Shown here piece by piece: positions 34,504-46,063 of a DNA stretch of 64,000 nt. A model generated the notes under the pieces. The model worked only from the letters and a program-made list of their open reading frames with translations, was not told the origin of the DNA and ran no database searches. Origin of the DNA: Stieleria maiorica (GTDB taxonomy: Bacteria; Planctomycetota; Planctomycetia; Pirellulales; Pirellulaceae); the NCBI RefSeq assembly GCF_008035925.1, contig NZ_CP036264.1:5454402-5518401 (forward strand). Reading direction: 5' to 3'. The position numbers were made by a program, and so were the translations under genes. Numbering within the stretch: position 1 is the first letter of the stretch; each line of letters begins with the position of its first letter.

Positions 34504-35274
34504 GTGATCGAAGTCGAAGCTTTTGTCAAACGCTATGGTGATTTCGTCGCGGTTGCGGGTGCATCGTTTGCGGTTCCCGCCGGTTCAGTCGCCGCCTTGG
34601 TCGGCCCCAACGGTGCCGGCAAAACGACCACGATCCGGACGTTATGTGGCATCCTGCGTCCAACCGCCGGACGATTGAGCGTTGCCGGTGCGGACTTGAC
34701 CAGCGATCCGCTATTGGTCAAGCAGCGAACCGCTTATGTCCCCGACGACCCGCCCCTTTTCGATACATTGACGGTCTGGGAACACCTGCAGTTCATCGCT
34801 TCGGCGTACCGATTGGCCGACTGGCAACGCGACGGCGACGGATTGCTGAGCCGTTTCAGTTTGAGTGACAAAAAAAACACGCTGGCATCGGAATTGTCGC
34901 GGGGGATGCGTCAAAAGGTGGCGATCGCGTGTGCGTATTTGCGTTCACCTGACGTTTTGCTGTTGGATGAACCGATGACGGGGCTGGATCCGCCGAGCAT
35001 CCGTATCCTGAAAGATTCGATTCGTGAACAGTCACGGCGTGGCGCGACGGTGCTGGTCAGTTCGCACTTACTATCGCTGGTCGATGATTTATGCGATTTC
35101 CTGGTCTTGATTTGCCAGGGGAGTGTCTTGTTCAGCGGCCCGCTGGATGAGGCCCGCACCCAATTCGGCGGTGCAAGCCGGTCCCTGGAAGAAGTCTTTT
35201 TCCGGCTGACCGGACAGGCCGAACCAGAGGCGAACGACGTCACGAACGGTGAACGGGCAAATCGCGATGATTGA
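34504..35274 (+). CDS. ABC transporter ATP-binding protein (ABC-2 type exporter)
   Basis: The 256-residue protein starts with GTG. The nucleotide-binding domain is intact: Walker A GPNGAGKTT (about residues 35-43), Q-loop region AYVPDDPPLF, signature LSRGMRQKV, Walker B VLLLDEPMTG and the H-loop in VLVSSHLLS. The CcmA/NatA-type layout fits ABC-2 exporters such as those for Na+, drugs or polysaccharides. The start of the permease gene overlaps its end by eight bases (ATGATTGA), so the two are made as a unit. It is the only intact transport ATPase next to the type I secretion-like cluster downstream. Confidence 0.95.
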   Translation: MIEVEAFVKRYGDFVAVAGASFAVPAGSVAALVGPNGAGKTTTIRTLCGILRPTAGRLSVAGADLTSDPLLVKQRTAYVPDDPPLFDTLTVWEHLQFIASAYRLADWQRDGDGLLSRFSLSDKKNTLASELSRGMRQKVAIACAYLRSPDVLLLDEPMTGLDPPSIRILKDSIREQSRRGATVLVSSHLLSLVDDLCDFLVLICQGSVLFSGPLDEARTQFGGASRSLEEVFFRLTGQAEPEANDVTNGERANRDD

Positions 35275-36928
35275 CCCCGCGTTGACGCGATTGATGCAGA
35301 TGCTGTCACGAGCGGCGTTTCGTCAAGCTTGGCGGCTGGTCAAACGGCCTTCGGGGGCGTTCTTTGCGGTGTTCATGCTGGGCATGGTTGGGTTCGGAAT
35401 GATGCCCACCGTGATGATGATATTGACGGCCGATCAACCCACGCCATCGGCGTTTGCCCGTGTGATTGCCGACTCCATCCCGGTGCTGATGTACATTGCC
35501 GCAGCAGCGATGGTGACGACGAATTCCGGCGAAGCGTTGCTGGAATTGAAACCGGCCGAATTGCAATTCGTTCTTGCCGGACCGTTCACCAATTCGCACA
35601 TCCTGTCCTACCGTCTGTTGACGTTGGCTTTCGGTTGGCTGCCGATCAGCGGTTTTTTTGCCGTGTTCATGCTGCCGCACTTGGGCAGTTTTCTGGGCGG
35701 GTTCCTGGGCATCAGCTCGGGCGGAATCTTGATCACGATGCTGGCATTTCAATACACGTTGCTCAAACCGCGGCTCTCGCCCGGTGTCTTGCGAGCGATC
35801 CGATTGGCGGCGTTGACCAGCGTCGCGGTGATTGTGATCGAAGCCGCCGGTCGGGTGATCGCGGTTGAAGAATCGTATTCGATCACGGTGGTCTCTCGTG
35901 CCATCAACGGTGGCCCGGCAGCATGGGGACTGTCGTTGCCGTTTCGCCCGTTTGCCACCGTGATGACAAGTGACCTAGGGATTGAATTGCTGGTCGGGCA
36001 ATTGATCGGTCTGGGGCTGATCACCGGGGTCACGGTCAGTTGCTATCGAACCAACCGTGGATTTTCGGAGCTTGCCGTTGAAGGCGTCGCGCGACGTCAG
36101 AAGAAACTTGAGCGCATCCGCGGTGGCAACGTCTACGGGATTTCGACGCGAAAGGCAGAACGGTCTCAAATGCTGCCGGCATTCGGGTGGTTCGGCGGTG
36201 TCGGACCGGTGGCATGGTCGCAGATCACGTCGGCGATCCGGCGCACCGGACGGCTGGTCCCGGGAATCATCGTTTTGGGCATCGTGGCTGCGATTACCGC
36301 AGCAGCCGTCTTGCAGATCTTTCCCGACACGATTCCCGACGCAGGGCGAACCTATGCGGTTCCGATCGCCTTGGGCGCGTCGGCCTATGTCGGCTTCCTG
36401 CTCTCGATCACCTCCCAAACCGGTTTCGCCGCGAGCGCTCGCCTGTTGACGTGGTATCAAACGTTGCCCATCCGTCCGATGGCGATCGCGGCGGGAATGG
36501 TCAGCGGGTCGGCGACGTTGTTGATCGCGATTCAGATCGCGTTTTGTTTGCCCGCTCTGGTGATCAGTACCCAGAGTGTCGTGGCGTCTCTCTCGATCCT
36601 GTTTGCCGGAGTCGCCTTCAGCCTGGCATTTGCCACAATGACAAACTTCATCGCAGCGGTCACGGGATTGCGGCCGATGCCAAGCGGGACCCCCGACGTC
36701 TTCCAGGGGGCACGTGCGTTGGTCTTCATGATGATCCTAGGTCTGTCTATGACGCCGATCCTGCTGCTGGCGGTCGGATCCGCGGCCGTTGCCGGTGCCT
36801 TGTTCGGGTTTTCTTGGACGTACTGTTCGATCGCCGCAGGATTGGCGATGCTGGCGTGGTTGCCGGCCTTGTGGTGGTTTTCGGGAATGAGATTTGTGCA
36901 CCACGAGCCTGTCGGCGACACCGCATAA
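35267..36928 (+). CDS. ABC-2 type permease
   Basis: The 553-residue form starts at the ATG at 35267 inside the stop region of the ATPase gene; a GTG at 35249 is an alternative. It has about ten to twelve hydrophobic segments. Examples are GVFFAVFMLGMVGFGMMPTV-like residues near 35, LSYRLLTLAFGWLPISGFFAVF, LVPGIIVLGIVAAITAAAVL and FMMILGLSMTPILLLAVGSAA. This fits a fused permease of the putative ABC exporter family. Its cargo is unknown. A gap of 187 bases separates it from the next gene on the same strand. Confidence 0.88.
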   Translation: MIDPALTRLMQMLSRAAFRQAWRLVKRPSGAFFAVFMLGMVGFGMMPTVMMILTADQPTPSAFARVIADSIPVLMYIAAAAMVTTNSGEALLELKPAELQFVLAGPFTNSHILSYRLLTLAFGWLPISGFFAVFMLPHLGSFLGGFLGISSGGILITMLAFQYTLLKPRLSPGVLRAIRLAALTSVAVIVIEAAGRVIAVEESYSITVVSRAINGGPAAWGLSLPFRPFATVMTSDLGIELLVGQLIGLGLITGVTVSCYRTNRGFSELAVEGVARRQKKLERIRGGNVYGISTRKAERSQMLPAFGWFGGVGPVAWSQITSAIRRTGRLVPGIIVLGIVAAITAAAVLQIFPDTIPDAGRTYAVPIALGASAYVGFLLSITSQTGFAASARLLTWYQTLPIRPMAIAAGMVSGSATLLIAIQIAFCLPALVISTQSVVASLSILFAGVAFSLAFATMTNFIAAVTGLRPMPSGTPDVFQGARALVFMMILGLSMTPILLLAVGSAAVAGALFGFSWTYCSIAAGLAMLAWLPALWWFSGMRFVHHEPVGDTA

Positions 36929-37115
36929 CGTCGACGGGGCTATGCCCGGAACAATTGCTCTTTCTTGGCAGGTGGTCTTGGTAAACGGCTTGTCAAAAAA
37001 CAAGAATGGACCGTACAGTTGTCCCAAGTTTTTTCGGGTGGTTTTTGTTGGGGTCTGCCGCCCCGCGGAGTGACCTGGATCCTGCTGTCGTTTCGATTCC
37101 CACTGAGCCATCGAC

Positions 37116-39308
37116 ATGTCACCACCGGGTGAAAGTAACGCCCCGCAATTGGAACACCCCGAGAGTGATCCCCGCCGATCGTCGTCTGGTCGCGGGAACG
37201 AGGCGTGGAGAGCCGAAAGTGCCGCTCGGGCGCCGACCGTCAATGTCGTGGAAAAGACGGTTGCGGCGCTGGTGATCGCGCTGGATGTCCAGCCGAGCAA
37301 ACAGCCGATCGCATTCACCGTGCTGCCGCATGACCCGGAAGACCCGTTTCGCCCCTTGATTCAAGCGGCCGAAAACGCCGGGATCGTGCTCCGCGAGACC
37401 CCGTTTCGCAGTGCCGGCGAAGCGTTTGCGGCGGTCCAGCACGGATACGCGCTGGTGTTCGCCCTGAGAGGCGGAAAGATGTTGGTGTTGGAGGGGCCCG
37501 AGGGGCGCCGGGTGACCGCATCGATCATCGGGAACAGCACCGAGCATTACAGCCTGAGCAAGTCGGAACTGATCGAACGACTGGGAGACGTGGAGTCGGT
37601 GAGGATGTTGGTCGCCAAGAAGGAATTGGAATGCGAGACGCTCTCGAGAAGCGACACGGCGGCGGAGAGCGATGGGAACGGATCCCCCCCCAGCCCGGTG
37701 CAGCGCTTCGTCGCGTTATTGGACATGGACCGGCGCGACCTGGGATTGGTGGTCTTGTTTGCCGGCGTGGCCGGGGTGTTGGGATTGGCCACACCGCTGG
37801 TCGTGGAAGGGCTGGTCAACGTCGTCAGTTGGGGAACGTATTTCCAACCCTTGGTGGTCTTGGCGGGCATGTTGCTGACGTGCCTGGGGATCGCAGGCGT
37901 TTTAAAAGTGTTGCAGACCTGGGTGGTGGAAATCATCCAGCGCCGCCAGTTCGTGCGGATCGTCAGCGATCTGTCGCACCGATTTCCGCGTGCCAATCAA
38001 GCGTCGCTGCGGGGCAAGTATCCGCGAGAGTTTGCCAACCGCGTCTTCGACATCATGACGATCCAGAAGGCGACCGCGGTGCTGTTGCTGGACGGCGTGA
38101 CGGTGATTTTGACGACGGCACTGGGACTGTTTCTGCTCGCGTTCTACCATCCGTTCCTGCTGGGATTCGACCTGGTCCTGGTCTTTGCCATGGTCTTTTT
38201 CACCTGGCTGTTGGGCCGCAACGGCATTCAAACGGCGATCAAGGAATCGAAGACCAAGTATGAAGTCGCGCATTGGCTGCAGGACGTCATCGCCATGCCG
38301 TCGGCGTTCAAGACCGGTGGCGGCGAGCGGTTGGCGATCCTGCGCGCCAACCAACTGACGACCGAGTACATCCAAGCCCGCAAGAAACAGTTCGGCGTCG
38401 TGATTCGGCAGGTGATCTTCGCCGTCGGGCTGCAAGTTGTCGCCTCCACCGTCTTGCTGGGATTGGGGGGATGGTTGGTGATCAACGGCCAGCTCACGCT
38501 GGGACAGTTGGTCGCCAGCGAGTTGGTCGTCACGGTGGTGGTCGGCGCGTTCGCCAAAGCGGGTAAATCGCTGGAGAAGTTCTACGACATGATGGCCGGG
38601 ATCGATAAAGTCGGAAACCTGTTGGACATTCCGCCGGATCCGCGGACGGAAATCGGCACGATCCCCGACGGACCAGCCCAGGTTAGCTGGAGCGATCTGG
38701 CGTTTCACTCGGTGACGCACCGCTCTCGCGTCCCCGAAGCCGATGTGGCGGCGGGATCGCGTTTGGCCGTGATCGGTGATGACCAGGCCGGCAAAGATCG
38801 TTTCGCGAGATCGCTTGCCGGATTGATGGATCCCAACGCGGGGGTGATCCAAGTCGCGGGGTTCGACGCCATGGAAGCGGCCATCGCCAACCCGGGCGAA
38901 TTGGTCGGCTATGCCGGTGAGCCCGAGTTGTTCTACGGTTCGATTGTCGAAAATGTCAGCCTGGGACGACCCAATGTCTCACCCAATCGCGTGCGTCAGG
39001 TCCTCACCGCGGTCGACTTGCTCGAATTGGTGCTTTCGCTTCCCGACGGACTGAACACTAAAATACAGACCGGTGGTTACCCGCTGACCCGGGAACAGCA
39101 GGTGCGACTGGTGATTGCGCGTGCCATCGCGCCGCGTCCCCGATTGGTCGTTATCAACGGATTGCTGGACGAAGTGAGCCGCCAGTACCGCGATTTGATT
39201 TGGAACAACATCACCGGCCCCGAAGCGAATCGGACGCTGATCGTGTTCACCAATCGAGACGAAGTCGCCGACCTTTGTGACGGCCAGATTTCGTTGCACT
39301 TGAGCTAA
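37116..39308 (+). CDS. type I secretion-like ABC protein with degenerate nucleotide-binding domain
   Basis: The 730-residue protein has a poorly conserved N-terminus. Residues about 45-165 recall a peptidase-C39-like domain without the catalytic Cys (GYALVFALRGGKMLVLEGPE). A six-TM exporter region spans about 215-450, and the last 200 residues have a nucleotide-binding fold. Every ATPase motif of that fold is altered. Walker A is GDDQAGKDR (554-562). The signature is LTREQQ (657-662). Walker B is LVVINGLL, with Asn681 and Gly682 in place of Asp and Glu. The H-loop His is Asn (TNRDEV). The fold is otherwise kept (EPELFYGSIVENVSLG, RLVIARAIAPRPRL). It clusters with HlyD and TolC genes. ATP hydrolysis by this chain is unlikely. 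Confidence 0.85.
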   Translation: MSPPGESNAPQLEHPESDPRRSSSGRGNEAWRAESAARAPTVNVVEKTVAALVIALDVQPSKQPIAFTVLPHDPEDPFRPLIQAAENAGIVLRETPFRSAGEAFAAVQHGYALVFALRGGKMLVLEGPEGRRVTASIIGNSTEHYSLSKSELIERLGDVESVRMLVAKKELECETLSRSDTAAESDGNGSPPSPVQRFVALLDMDRRDLGLVVLFAGVAGVLGLATPLVVEGLVNVVSWGTYFQPLVVLAGMLLTCLGIAGVLKVLQTWVVEIIQRRQFVRIVSDLSHRFPRANQASLRGKYPREFANRVFDIMTIQKATAVLLLDGVTVILTTALGLFLLAFYHPFLLGFDLVLVFAMVFFTWLLGRNGIQTAIKESKTKYEVAHWLQDVIAMPSAFKTGGGERLAILRANQLTTEYIQARKKQFGVVIRQVIFAVGLQVVASTVLLGLGGWLVINGQLTLGQLVASELVVTVVVGAFAKAGKSLEKFYDMMAGIDKVGNLLDIPPDPRTEIGTIPDGPAQVSWSDLAFHSVTHRSRVPEADVAAGSRLAVIGDDQAGKDRFARSLAGLMDPNAGVIQVAGFDAMEAAIANPGELVGYAGEPELFYGSIVENVSLGRPNVSPNRVRQVLTAVDLLELVLSLPDGLNTKIQTGGYPLTREQQVRLVIARAIAPRPRLVVINGLLDEVSRQYRDLIWNNITGPEANRTLIVFTNRDEVADLCDGQISLHLS

Positions 39309-39333
39309 CGCTACGCCCTATCGCATCACTGCC

Positions 39334-40677
39334 ATGATTGAAACCGAACCCTCCGTCGACGATTTTCCGGCGCTGCAGATGGTACGCACCGGACGGATCG
39401 TTCGCATCGTCGGCCGGATCACGTTTATCACCCTGGTCCTGTCGATCATTTCGATGGTGTTTGTCCCCTGGCGTCAAACCGCGCGGGGCACCGGAACCGT
39501 GTTGGCGCTCGACCCCCAGCAACGGCCCCAGCCGATGCTCAGCCAATCCAAAGGGGTCGTCAGCTACGTCAAGCCGGGGCTGCGCGAAGGAAGCTATGTC
39601 GAAGAGGGCGAGTTGCTGTTGCAGATGACGCCGTTTGCGGTCGACGGAGTCGCCCAGATCGACACCCAGATCATCGCGCTCGAATCCAAGCTGCAAGCGG
39701 AAAACGCAAGTTTGGAGGTGGCGAAAACGAACGCCCAGTTGCAACTTCAATCCGGCGAGTCGCTGGAGAAAGCGCTGCAGCAAGACTACAAGGCGGCCCG
39801 GCAAAAGTGGGAACAGGCAAAAAACGAAGTCACCGCGCTGAGAGCCGAACTGCGCGACAAGATCAATCAGTTGCAGGTCGCCGAGGACGTCTTTCCACAA
39901 GGCCTGATCTCGCGCGAAGAGCTGTTTTCCAAACGCCAGTCGGTCGATGCCCAAGAAGCCAAGGTGCTTAAGGCCGAAAACGCCGAACAGGAAGTCTATG
40001 CGGCGCTGCTAGCGAAAGAAGAAGAAATCGAAGCGAAAAAGCAGGAGATCCGGATCAAGAACCAGGAAGCCAACGACAAGATCAACGCGGCAACCGGCAA
40101 GGTCAACACGGTCCAGAAAGAGATCTCGGACTTGAGGAACAAACGCAGCGAGTTGGATCGGCTGGAGATCCGGGCGCCTCGTTCTGGATACATCCAACAG
40201 TGGAACGGCGTGACCGGCAGCGACACGATCAAGGAGGGTGACCAACTGTTCGTGATCGTCCCCGATGCAGACGAGTTGGCGGTGGAATTAAAAGTCAGCG
40301 GCAACGACATGCCACTGATTCAGGAAGGCGACCGGGTGCGATTGCAGTTTGAGGGCTGGCCGGCCGTCCAATTTGTCGGCTGGCCTTCGGTCGCGGTCGG
40401 CACCTTCGGCGGTAAAGTCAACCGAGTTTTCCCAACCGACGACGGGATGGGATACTTTCGCGTGATCGTCACCCCAGACAATCATTTTCCGCGGGAGGAC
40501 GGTTGGCCGGATGACCGATACCTTCGTCAAGGCGTGCGCGCCAACGGATGGGTTTTGCTGAAACGAGTTCCTCTCGGTTATGAGATATGGCGTCAATTGA
40601 ACGGATTCCCCCCGGTCGTGGCAGACGACGAGCCCAAAAGCGGGAAAACCGCCAAGGTCAAACTGCCCAAGGCCTGA
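39334..40677 (+). CDS. HlyD family membrane fusion protein
   Basis: The 447-residue protein begins 25 bases after the ABC gene. One membrane segment is at about 26-46 (IVGRITFITLVLSIISMVFV). A biotinyl/lipoyl half-motif follows (GVVSYVKPGLREGSYVEEGELLLQM), then a very long coiled coil (about 105-290, many Glu/Lys/Gln/Ala). The second lipoyl half is LEIRAPRSGYIQQWNGVTGSDTIKEGD, and the end is a beta-barrel domain. It bridges an inner-membrane transporter and an outer-membrane TolC channel. The long hairpin implies a full trans-periplasmic conduit. Confidence 0.93.
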   Translation: MIETEPSVDDFPALQMVRTGRIVRIVGRITFITLVLSIISMVFVPWRQTARGTGTVLALDPQQRPQPMLSQSKGVVSYVKPGLREGSYVEEGELLLQMTPFAVDGVAQIDTQIIALESKLQAENASLEVAKTNAQLQLQSGESLEKALQQDYKAARQKWEQAKNEVTALRAELRDKINQLQVAEDVFPQGLISREELFSKRQSVDAQEAKVLKAENAEQEVYAALLAKEEEIEAKKQEIRIKNQEANDKINAATGKVNTVQKEISDLRNKRSELDRLEIRAPRSGYIQQWNGVTGSDTIKEGDQLFVIVPDADELAVELKVSGNDMPLIQEGDRVRLQFEGWPAVQFVGWPSVAVGTFGGKVNRVFPTDDGMGYFRVIVTPDNHFPREDGWPDDRYLRQGVRANGWVLLKRVPLGYEIWRQLNGFPPVVADDEPKSGKTAKVKLPKA

Positions 40678-42401
40678 TAGCGGTCGCTCGGACCGGCCGC
40701 AGGTTGGGGACGCGATTGACGCTGGGAGCGCTGTTGTGGATCGCTGGCACCGCGGAAACCAATGCCCAGCAGTTGTTCGGCGAACAACTCGGCAGCGAGG
40801 ACCAACGCTCCTTTGCCGAGTTCCTGGCGATGGTCCAAGACGAATCGCAGCCACCGGCGGTGAATGATGCCCCCGCCACCGATGCCAACGGGCCCCCGGA
40901 TGCAACCGAGGTTCAACCATCCGATCGCCAAGCTGTCGTCGGCCCCGACGAATCGTTGAAGCTGGCCGATGTGATCGCCAGTCTGTACCGTGCGTACCCG
41001 GACATCCAGCGCGCCCGACAACTGCGACCGCTTGCCGGCGGAGAGCTGCTGTCGGCCTACGGGGCTTACGACACCAAGTTCGACGCCCATTCCCTTTCCG
41101 AGCCGACGGGTTTTTACGAGAACTATCGCAGCGGTTTGGGGCTGGCGAGACAGACGTGGTGGGGCGGCTATTTGAAGGCGGGCTACCGCATCGGCCGCGG
41201 CTTCTATCAACCGTGGTACAAAGAACGTCAAACCGATGATGCCGGCGAGTTCAAGATCGGCGTCGCCCAGCCACTCTTGCAAGGTCGCGCGATCGACCCG
41301 CAACGTGTCGCCGTGTTCCAGGCATCGCTGCAACAACAGGCCGCGGGGCCACAATTCCAAGCTGCAATCCTAGAGACGTCCAGTGATGCGATCTCCTTGT
41401 ATTGGGAGTGGGTCGCCGCCGGAGCGGTGTTGAAAGCTCAGCAAGAACTGCTGGAGCTGGCGGTCAAGCGCGGCAAGCAATTCGAAGCCGGTGTCAAAGC
41501 CGGAAAGTTCGCCACGGTCAACTTGGTCCTCAACCAACAACTGATCGCCGAGCGAAGCGCACTTCGGTTGAAAGCAGAACAGAAGTTCCAAGCGGCCTCG
41601 CTGAAGTTGGGGCTGTACCTGCGAAACGAAGCGGGACAACCGCTTGTTCCGTCAAAGAATTGGTTGCCGACGCGGTTCCCACGGATTCAGCCGCAACGTG
41701 AATTCGACTTCAACGCCGATCTGGCCGCTGCCTTGGGGCGTCGGCCCGAACCACAGATCCTGCAATATGAACTGCGTCAGGTTCAATGGGACCGCCGCTT
41801 GGCGTGCAACGAGATGTTGCCCCGATTTGACTTTGTGACCGAAGCGTCGCAAGACATGGGCGAGCCGGCGACCAAGTCGGACGACAAAGGCGAATTCGAA
41901 CTGATGATCGGATTTCAAAGCGAAGTCCCGATTCAGCGGCGCAAGGCGCGCGGAAAGATCCAATCCACATCGGCAAAAATCATCCAGATCAACGAAAAGC
42001 TGCGATTGGTGCGAGACAAGATCGCGACCGACCTGCAGATCGCACAGAACCAATTGATGCTGGCCGAACAGATCGTCCAGCAGAGCGAATTGTCGCTGCG
42101 AGCGGCGCTGGACACGTTGGCTCGCTACCAGAAAGGATTTGAAAAAGGCTACATCGACCTGATCTACTTGAACCTGTTGGAAACCAAAGCCAACGAGACC
42201 GAGATCAAACTGGTCGAAGCCCAACGCGATTGGTTCACCGCGCTGGGGGCATTACAGATCTCGCTGGGCCTGGACCCGCTCGATCAAGCAGTCGTGGTCT
42301 CGTCGCTGCCGGCCAGCGAAATGCCCGGCCCGGGCAACCTGCCCGAGGTGGACGAGATCGACGACCAGCAGATCGACCAGGATTTCCAGCCGGCCGAGTG
42401 A
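40587..42401 (+). CDS. TolC family outer membrane efflux protein
   Basis: The frame gives 604 residues from the ATG at 40587, but this overlaps the hlyD gene by 91 bases. A TTG at 40704 would start a clean signal peptide (LGTRLTLGALLWIAGTAETNA) and is probably the true start. The mature part has two OEP repeats rich in long helices (AAGPQFQAAILETSSDAISL, LRLVRDKIATDLQIAQNQLM) and a strand region (KFDAHSLSEPTGFYENYRSG) typical of the TolC barrel. It completes the trio ABC-HlyD-TolC. The last residues are acidic and unstructured. Confidence 0.9.
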   Translation: MASIERIPPGRGRRRAQKRENRQGQTAQGLIAVARTGRRLGTRLTLGALLWIAGTAETNAQQLFGEQLGSEDQRSFAEFLAMVQDESQPPAVNDAPATDANGPPDATEVQPSDRQAVVGPDESLKLADVIASLYRAYPDIQRARQLRPLAGGELLSAYGAYDTKFDAHSLSEPTGFYENYRSGLGLARQTWWGGYLKAGYRIGRGFYQPWYKERQTDDAGEFKIGVAQPLLQGRAIDPQRVAVFQASLQQQAAGPQFQAAILETSSDAISLYWEWVAAGAVLKAQQELLELAVKRGKQFEAGVKAGKFATVNLVLNQQLIAERSALRLKAEQKFQAASLKLGLYLRNEAGQPLVPSKNWLPTRFPRIQPQREFDFNADLAAALGRRPEPQILQYELRQVQWDRRLACNEMLPRFDFVTEASQDMGEPATKSDDKGEFELMIGFQSEVPIQRRKARGKIQSTSAKIIQINEKLRLVRDKIATDLQIAQNQLMLAEQIVQQSELSLRAALDTLARYQKGFEKGYIDLIYLNLLETKANETEIKLVEAQRDWFTALGALQISLGLDPLDQAVVVSSLPASEMPGPGNLPEVDEIDDQQIDQDFQPAE

Positions 42402-42430
42402 GGCGAACTCGGCTCGAAGGAAAAGAACAA

Positions 42431-42487
42431 CGGTAGATACGCTTGCCAGAGTGTGGTTCTGCCGCCGTCTGGCGACGGCAGCTACGT
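42431..42487. repeat. TAGCTACG hairpin family, diverged copy
   Basis: CGGTAGATACGCTTGCCAGA at the start is matched in inverse by CGTCTGGCGACGGCAGCTAC at the end. Relatives occur at 45456-45522 and 61767-61832. It lies between the convergent tolC and oxidoreductase genes. Confidence 0.6.
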
Positions 42488-42521
42488 AAAGGCGCCAGGC
42501 GGTTGCCAAACGGAATCCCGC

Positions 42522-43889
<1,368 letters not shown>

Positions 43890-44232
43890 CGAAGAGATCT
43901 CGGTTGTGAAAGGGATAGGTGGGTTGGGGGCGATACGTTCAATCTCGTTCCCGGGCTCCGCCTTGGGAACGCGGGATATGGGAGGCTCCGCCTCGTAACA
44001 TGTGGCTTCAATCTCGTTCCCAGGCTCCGGCCTGGGAACGCGTGTTGTGGGAGGCTCCGCCTCGTAACGTGTGGCTTCAATCTCGTTCCCAGGCTCCGGC
44101 CTGGGAACGCGTGTTGTGGGAGGCTCCGCCTCCGGGGGTGGTCTGCATGAGGCGGAGCCTCATCGGCCGTGCGTTACGAGGCGGAGCCTCGTAACGAGTG
44201 TAGTCCTTCCGTGATCCGCGCCAGTCGGCGAC
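43890..44232. other. intergenic region filled with repeats
   Basis: Between two minus-strand genes, this region holds the 69-base triple repeat and an adjoining inverted repeat. Short frames that cross it on both strands are translations of the repeats and are not genes. Confidence 0.7.
43939..44199. repeat. three tandem 69-base repeats plus terminal palindrome
   Basis: Copies begin at 43939, 44008 and 44077 with TCAATCTCGTTCCC. Each contains a CGTTCCCAGGC / GCCTGGGAACG dyad and then GGGAGGCTCCGCCTCG. The second and third copies are almost identical. They are followed by a dyad, GAGGCGGAGCCTC (44150-44162) and ACGAGGCGGAGCCTCGT (44176-44192). A single relative is at 32583-32698. Confidence 0.88.
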
Positions 44233-45333
<1,101 letters not shown>

Positions 45334-45687
45334 ACGGACTTGGTTTGTAGTTTAATACAATTGTTCAATCGCGACGTCAGCATATCGGATCGGAGGCGTT
45401 CGGTGGGCAGGGGCGGACTGCCGGGACTGACGGTAACCCGGGCAGCGGTGTTTGGACGTAGCTACGCTCGCCAGAGCGTGGCAGACGCCCTGGGCCCCAC
45501 CTTCTGGCGAAGGTAGCTACGTTGAAATCGGTGGCATTTTAGCAGCCGGCCAGTCGCAGTGCGGTCGTTTCGGAGACTTTCCCGATTCGCTACAATTTCA
45601 GCCGTCATCGTGCCTTGTCGGCCTCCCGTGGGGCCGGATCGGCGGCCTGATTTCCCCTCCCCCTCCGCACTCGTTTTCTGCAATCAC
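45334..45687. other. divergent intergenic region with a hairpin repeat
   Basis: This carries the promoters of the SUMF1-fold gene (minus) and of ybaB-recR (plus). Apart from the hairpin repeat at 45456-45522 nothing is recognised. The frame of ybaB is open upstream to 45559, but the extra residues are not YbaB-like. Confidence 0.5.
45456..45522. repeat. ACGTAGCTAC hairpin repeat
   Basis: The perfect arms ACGTAGCTAC and GTAGCTACGT enclose a second, imperfect pair (CTCGCCAGAGCGTGG and CCACCTTCTGGCGAAGG). The predicted stem is about 30 bases long. Relatives occur at 42431-42487 and 61767-61832. Confidence 0.8.
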
Positions 45688-46044
45688 ATGTTTAAAGGAC
45701 TTGGCAATCTCGGCAACATCGCGTCCATGATGGCCGCATTCAGGGATTTGCCGCAAAAGATGCAGGAATTGAACGCCCGCATGCAAACCGAACACGTTCG
45801 CGGCGATTCGACCTGCGGCCGGGTGTTCGTGATCGTCAACTGCGTCGGGCAGGTTCAATCGGTGAACATCACGGATGACGGCATCAGCAAAGCGGAAACC
45901 GAACAAGCGGTCGTCGAAGCCACCAACGCCGCCGGCGCCGTGGCCAAGCAGACCTACGCCGAAGCGATTCGCGACATGGTCGCCGACATGAATCTGGATA
46001 TCCCCGGTATCGATGGTTTTTTGACGTCGATGATGGGCCGCTGA
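45688..46044 (+). CDS. ybaB: YbaB/EbfC nucleoid-associated protein
   Basis: The 118-residue form starts at the ATG at 45688 (MFKGLGNLGNIASMMAAFRD). The pattern is a helix (MQELNARMQTEHV), a three-strand sheet (GRVFVIVNCVGQVQSVNITD) and a C-terminal helix (EQAVVEATNAAGAVAKQTYAEAI), as in YbaB. The family is a dimeric DNA-binding protein. It lies 19 bases before recR, the usual genomic arrangement, which supports both assignments. The conserved MGG-type C-terminal glycine run is replaced by IPGIDGFLTSMMG. Confidence 0.88.
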   Translation: MFKGLGNLGNIASMMAAFRDLPQKMQELNARMQTEHVRGDSTCGRVFVIVNCVGQVQSVNITDDGISKAETEQAVVEATNAAGAVAKQTYAEAIRDMVADMNLDIPGIDGFLTSMMGR

Positions 46045-46063
46045 TCACGAGTGAGAGTGTGAC

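Noticed and set aside
43919..44194. 91-codon frame in the 69-base repeats
   Set aside because: The peptide is the repeat translated three times; the period of 69 is a multiple of three, which keeps the frame open by chance.
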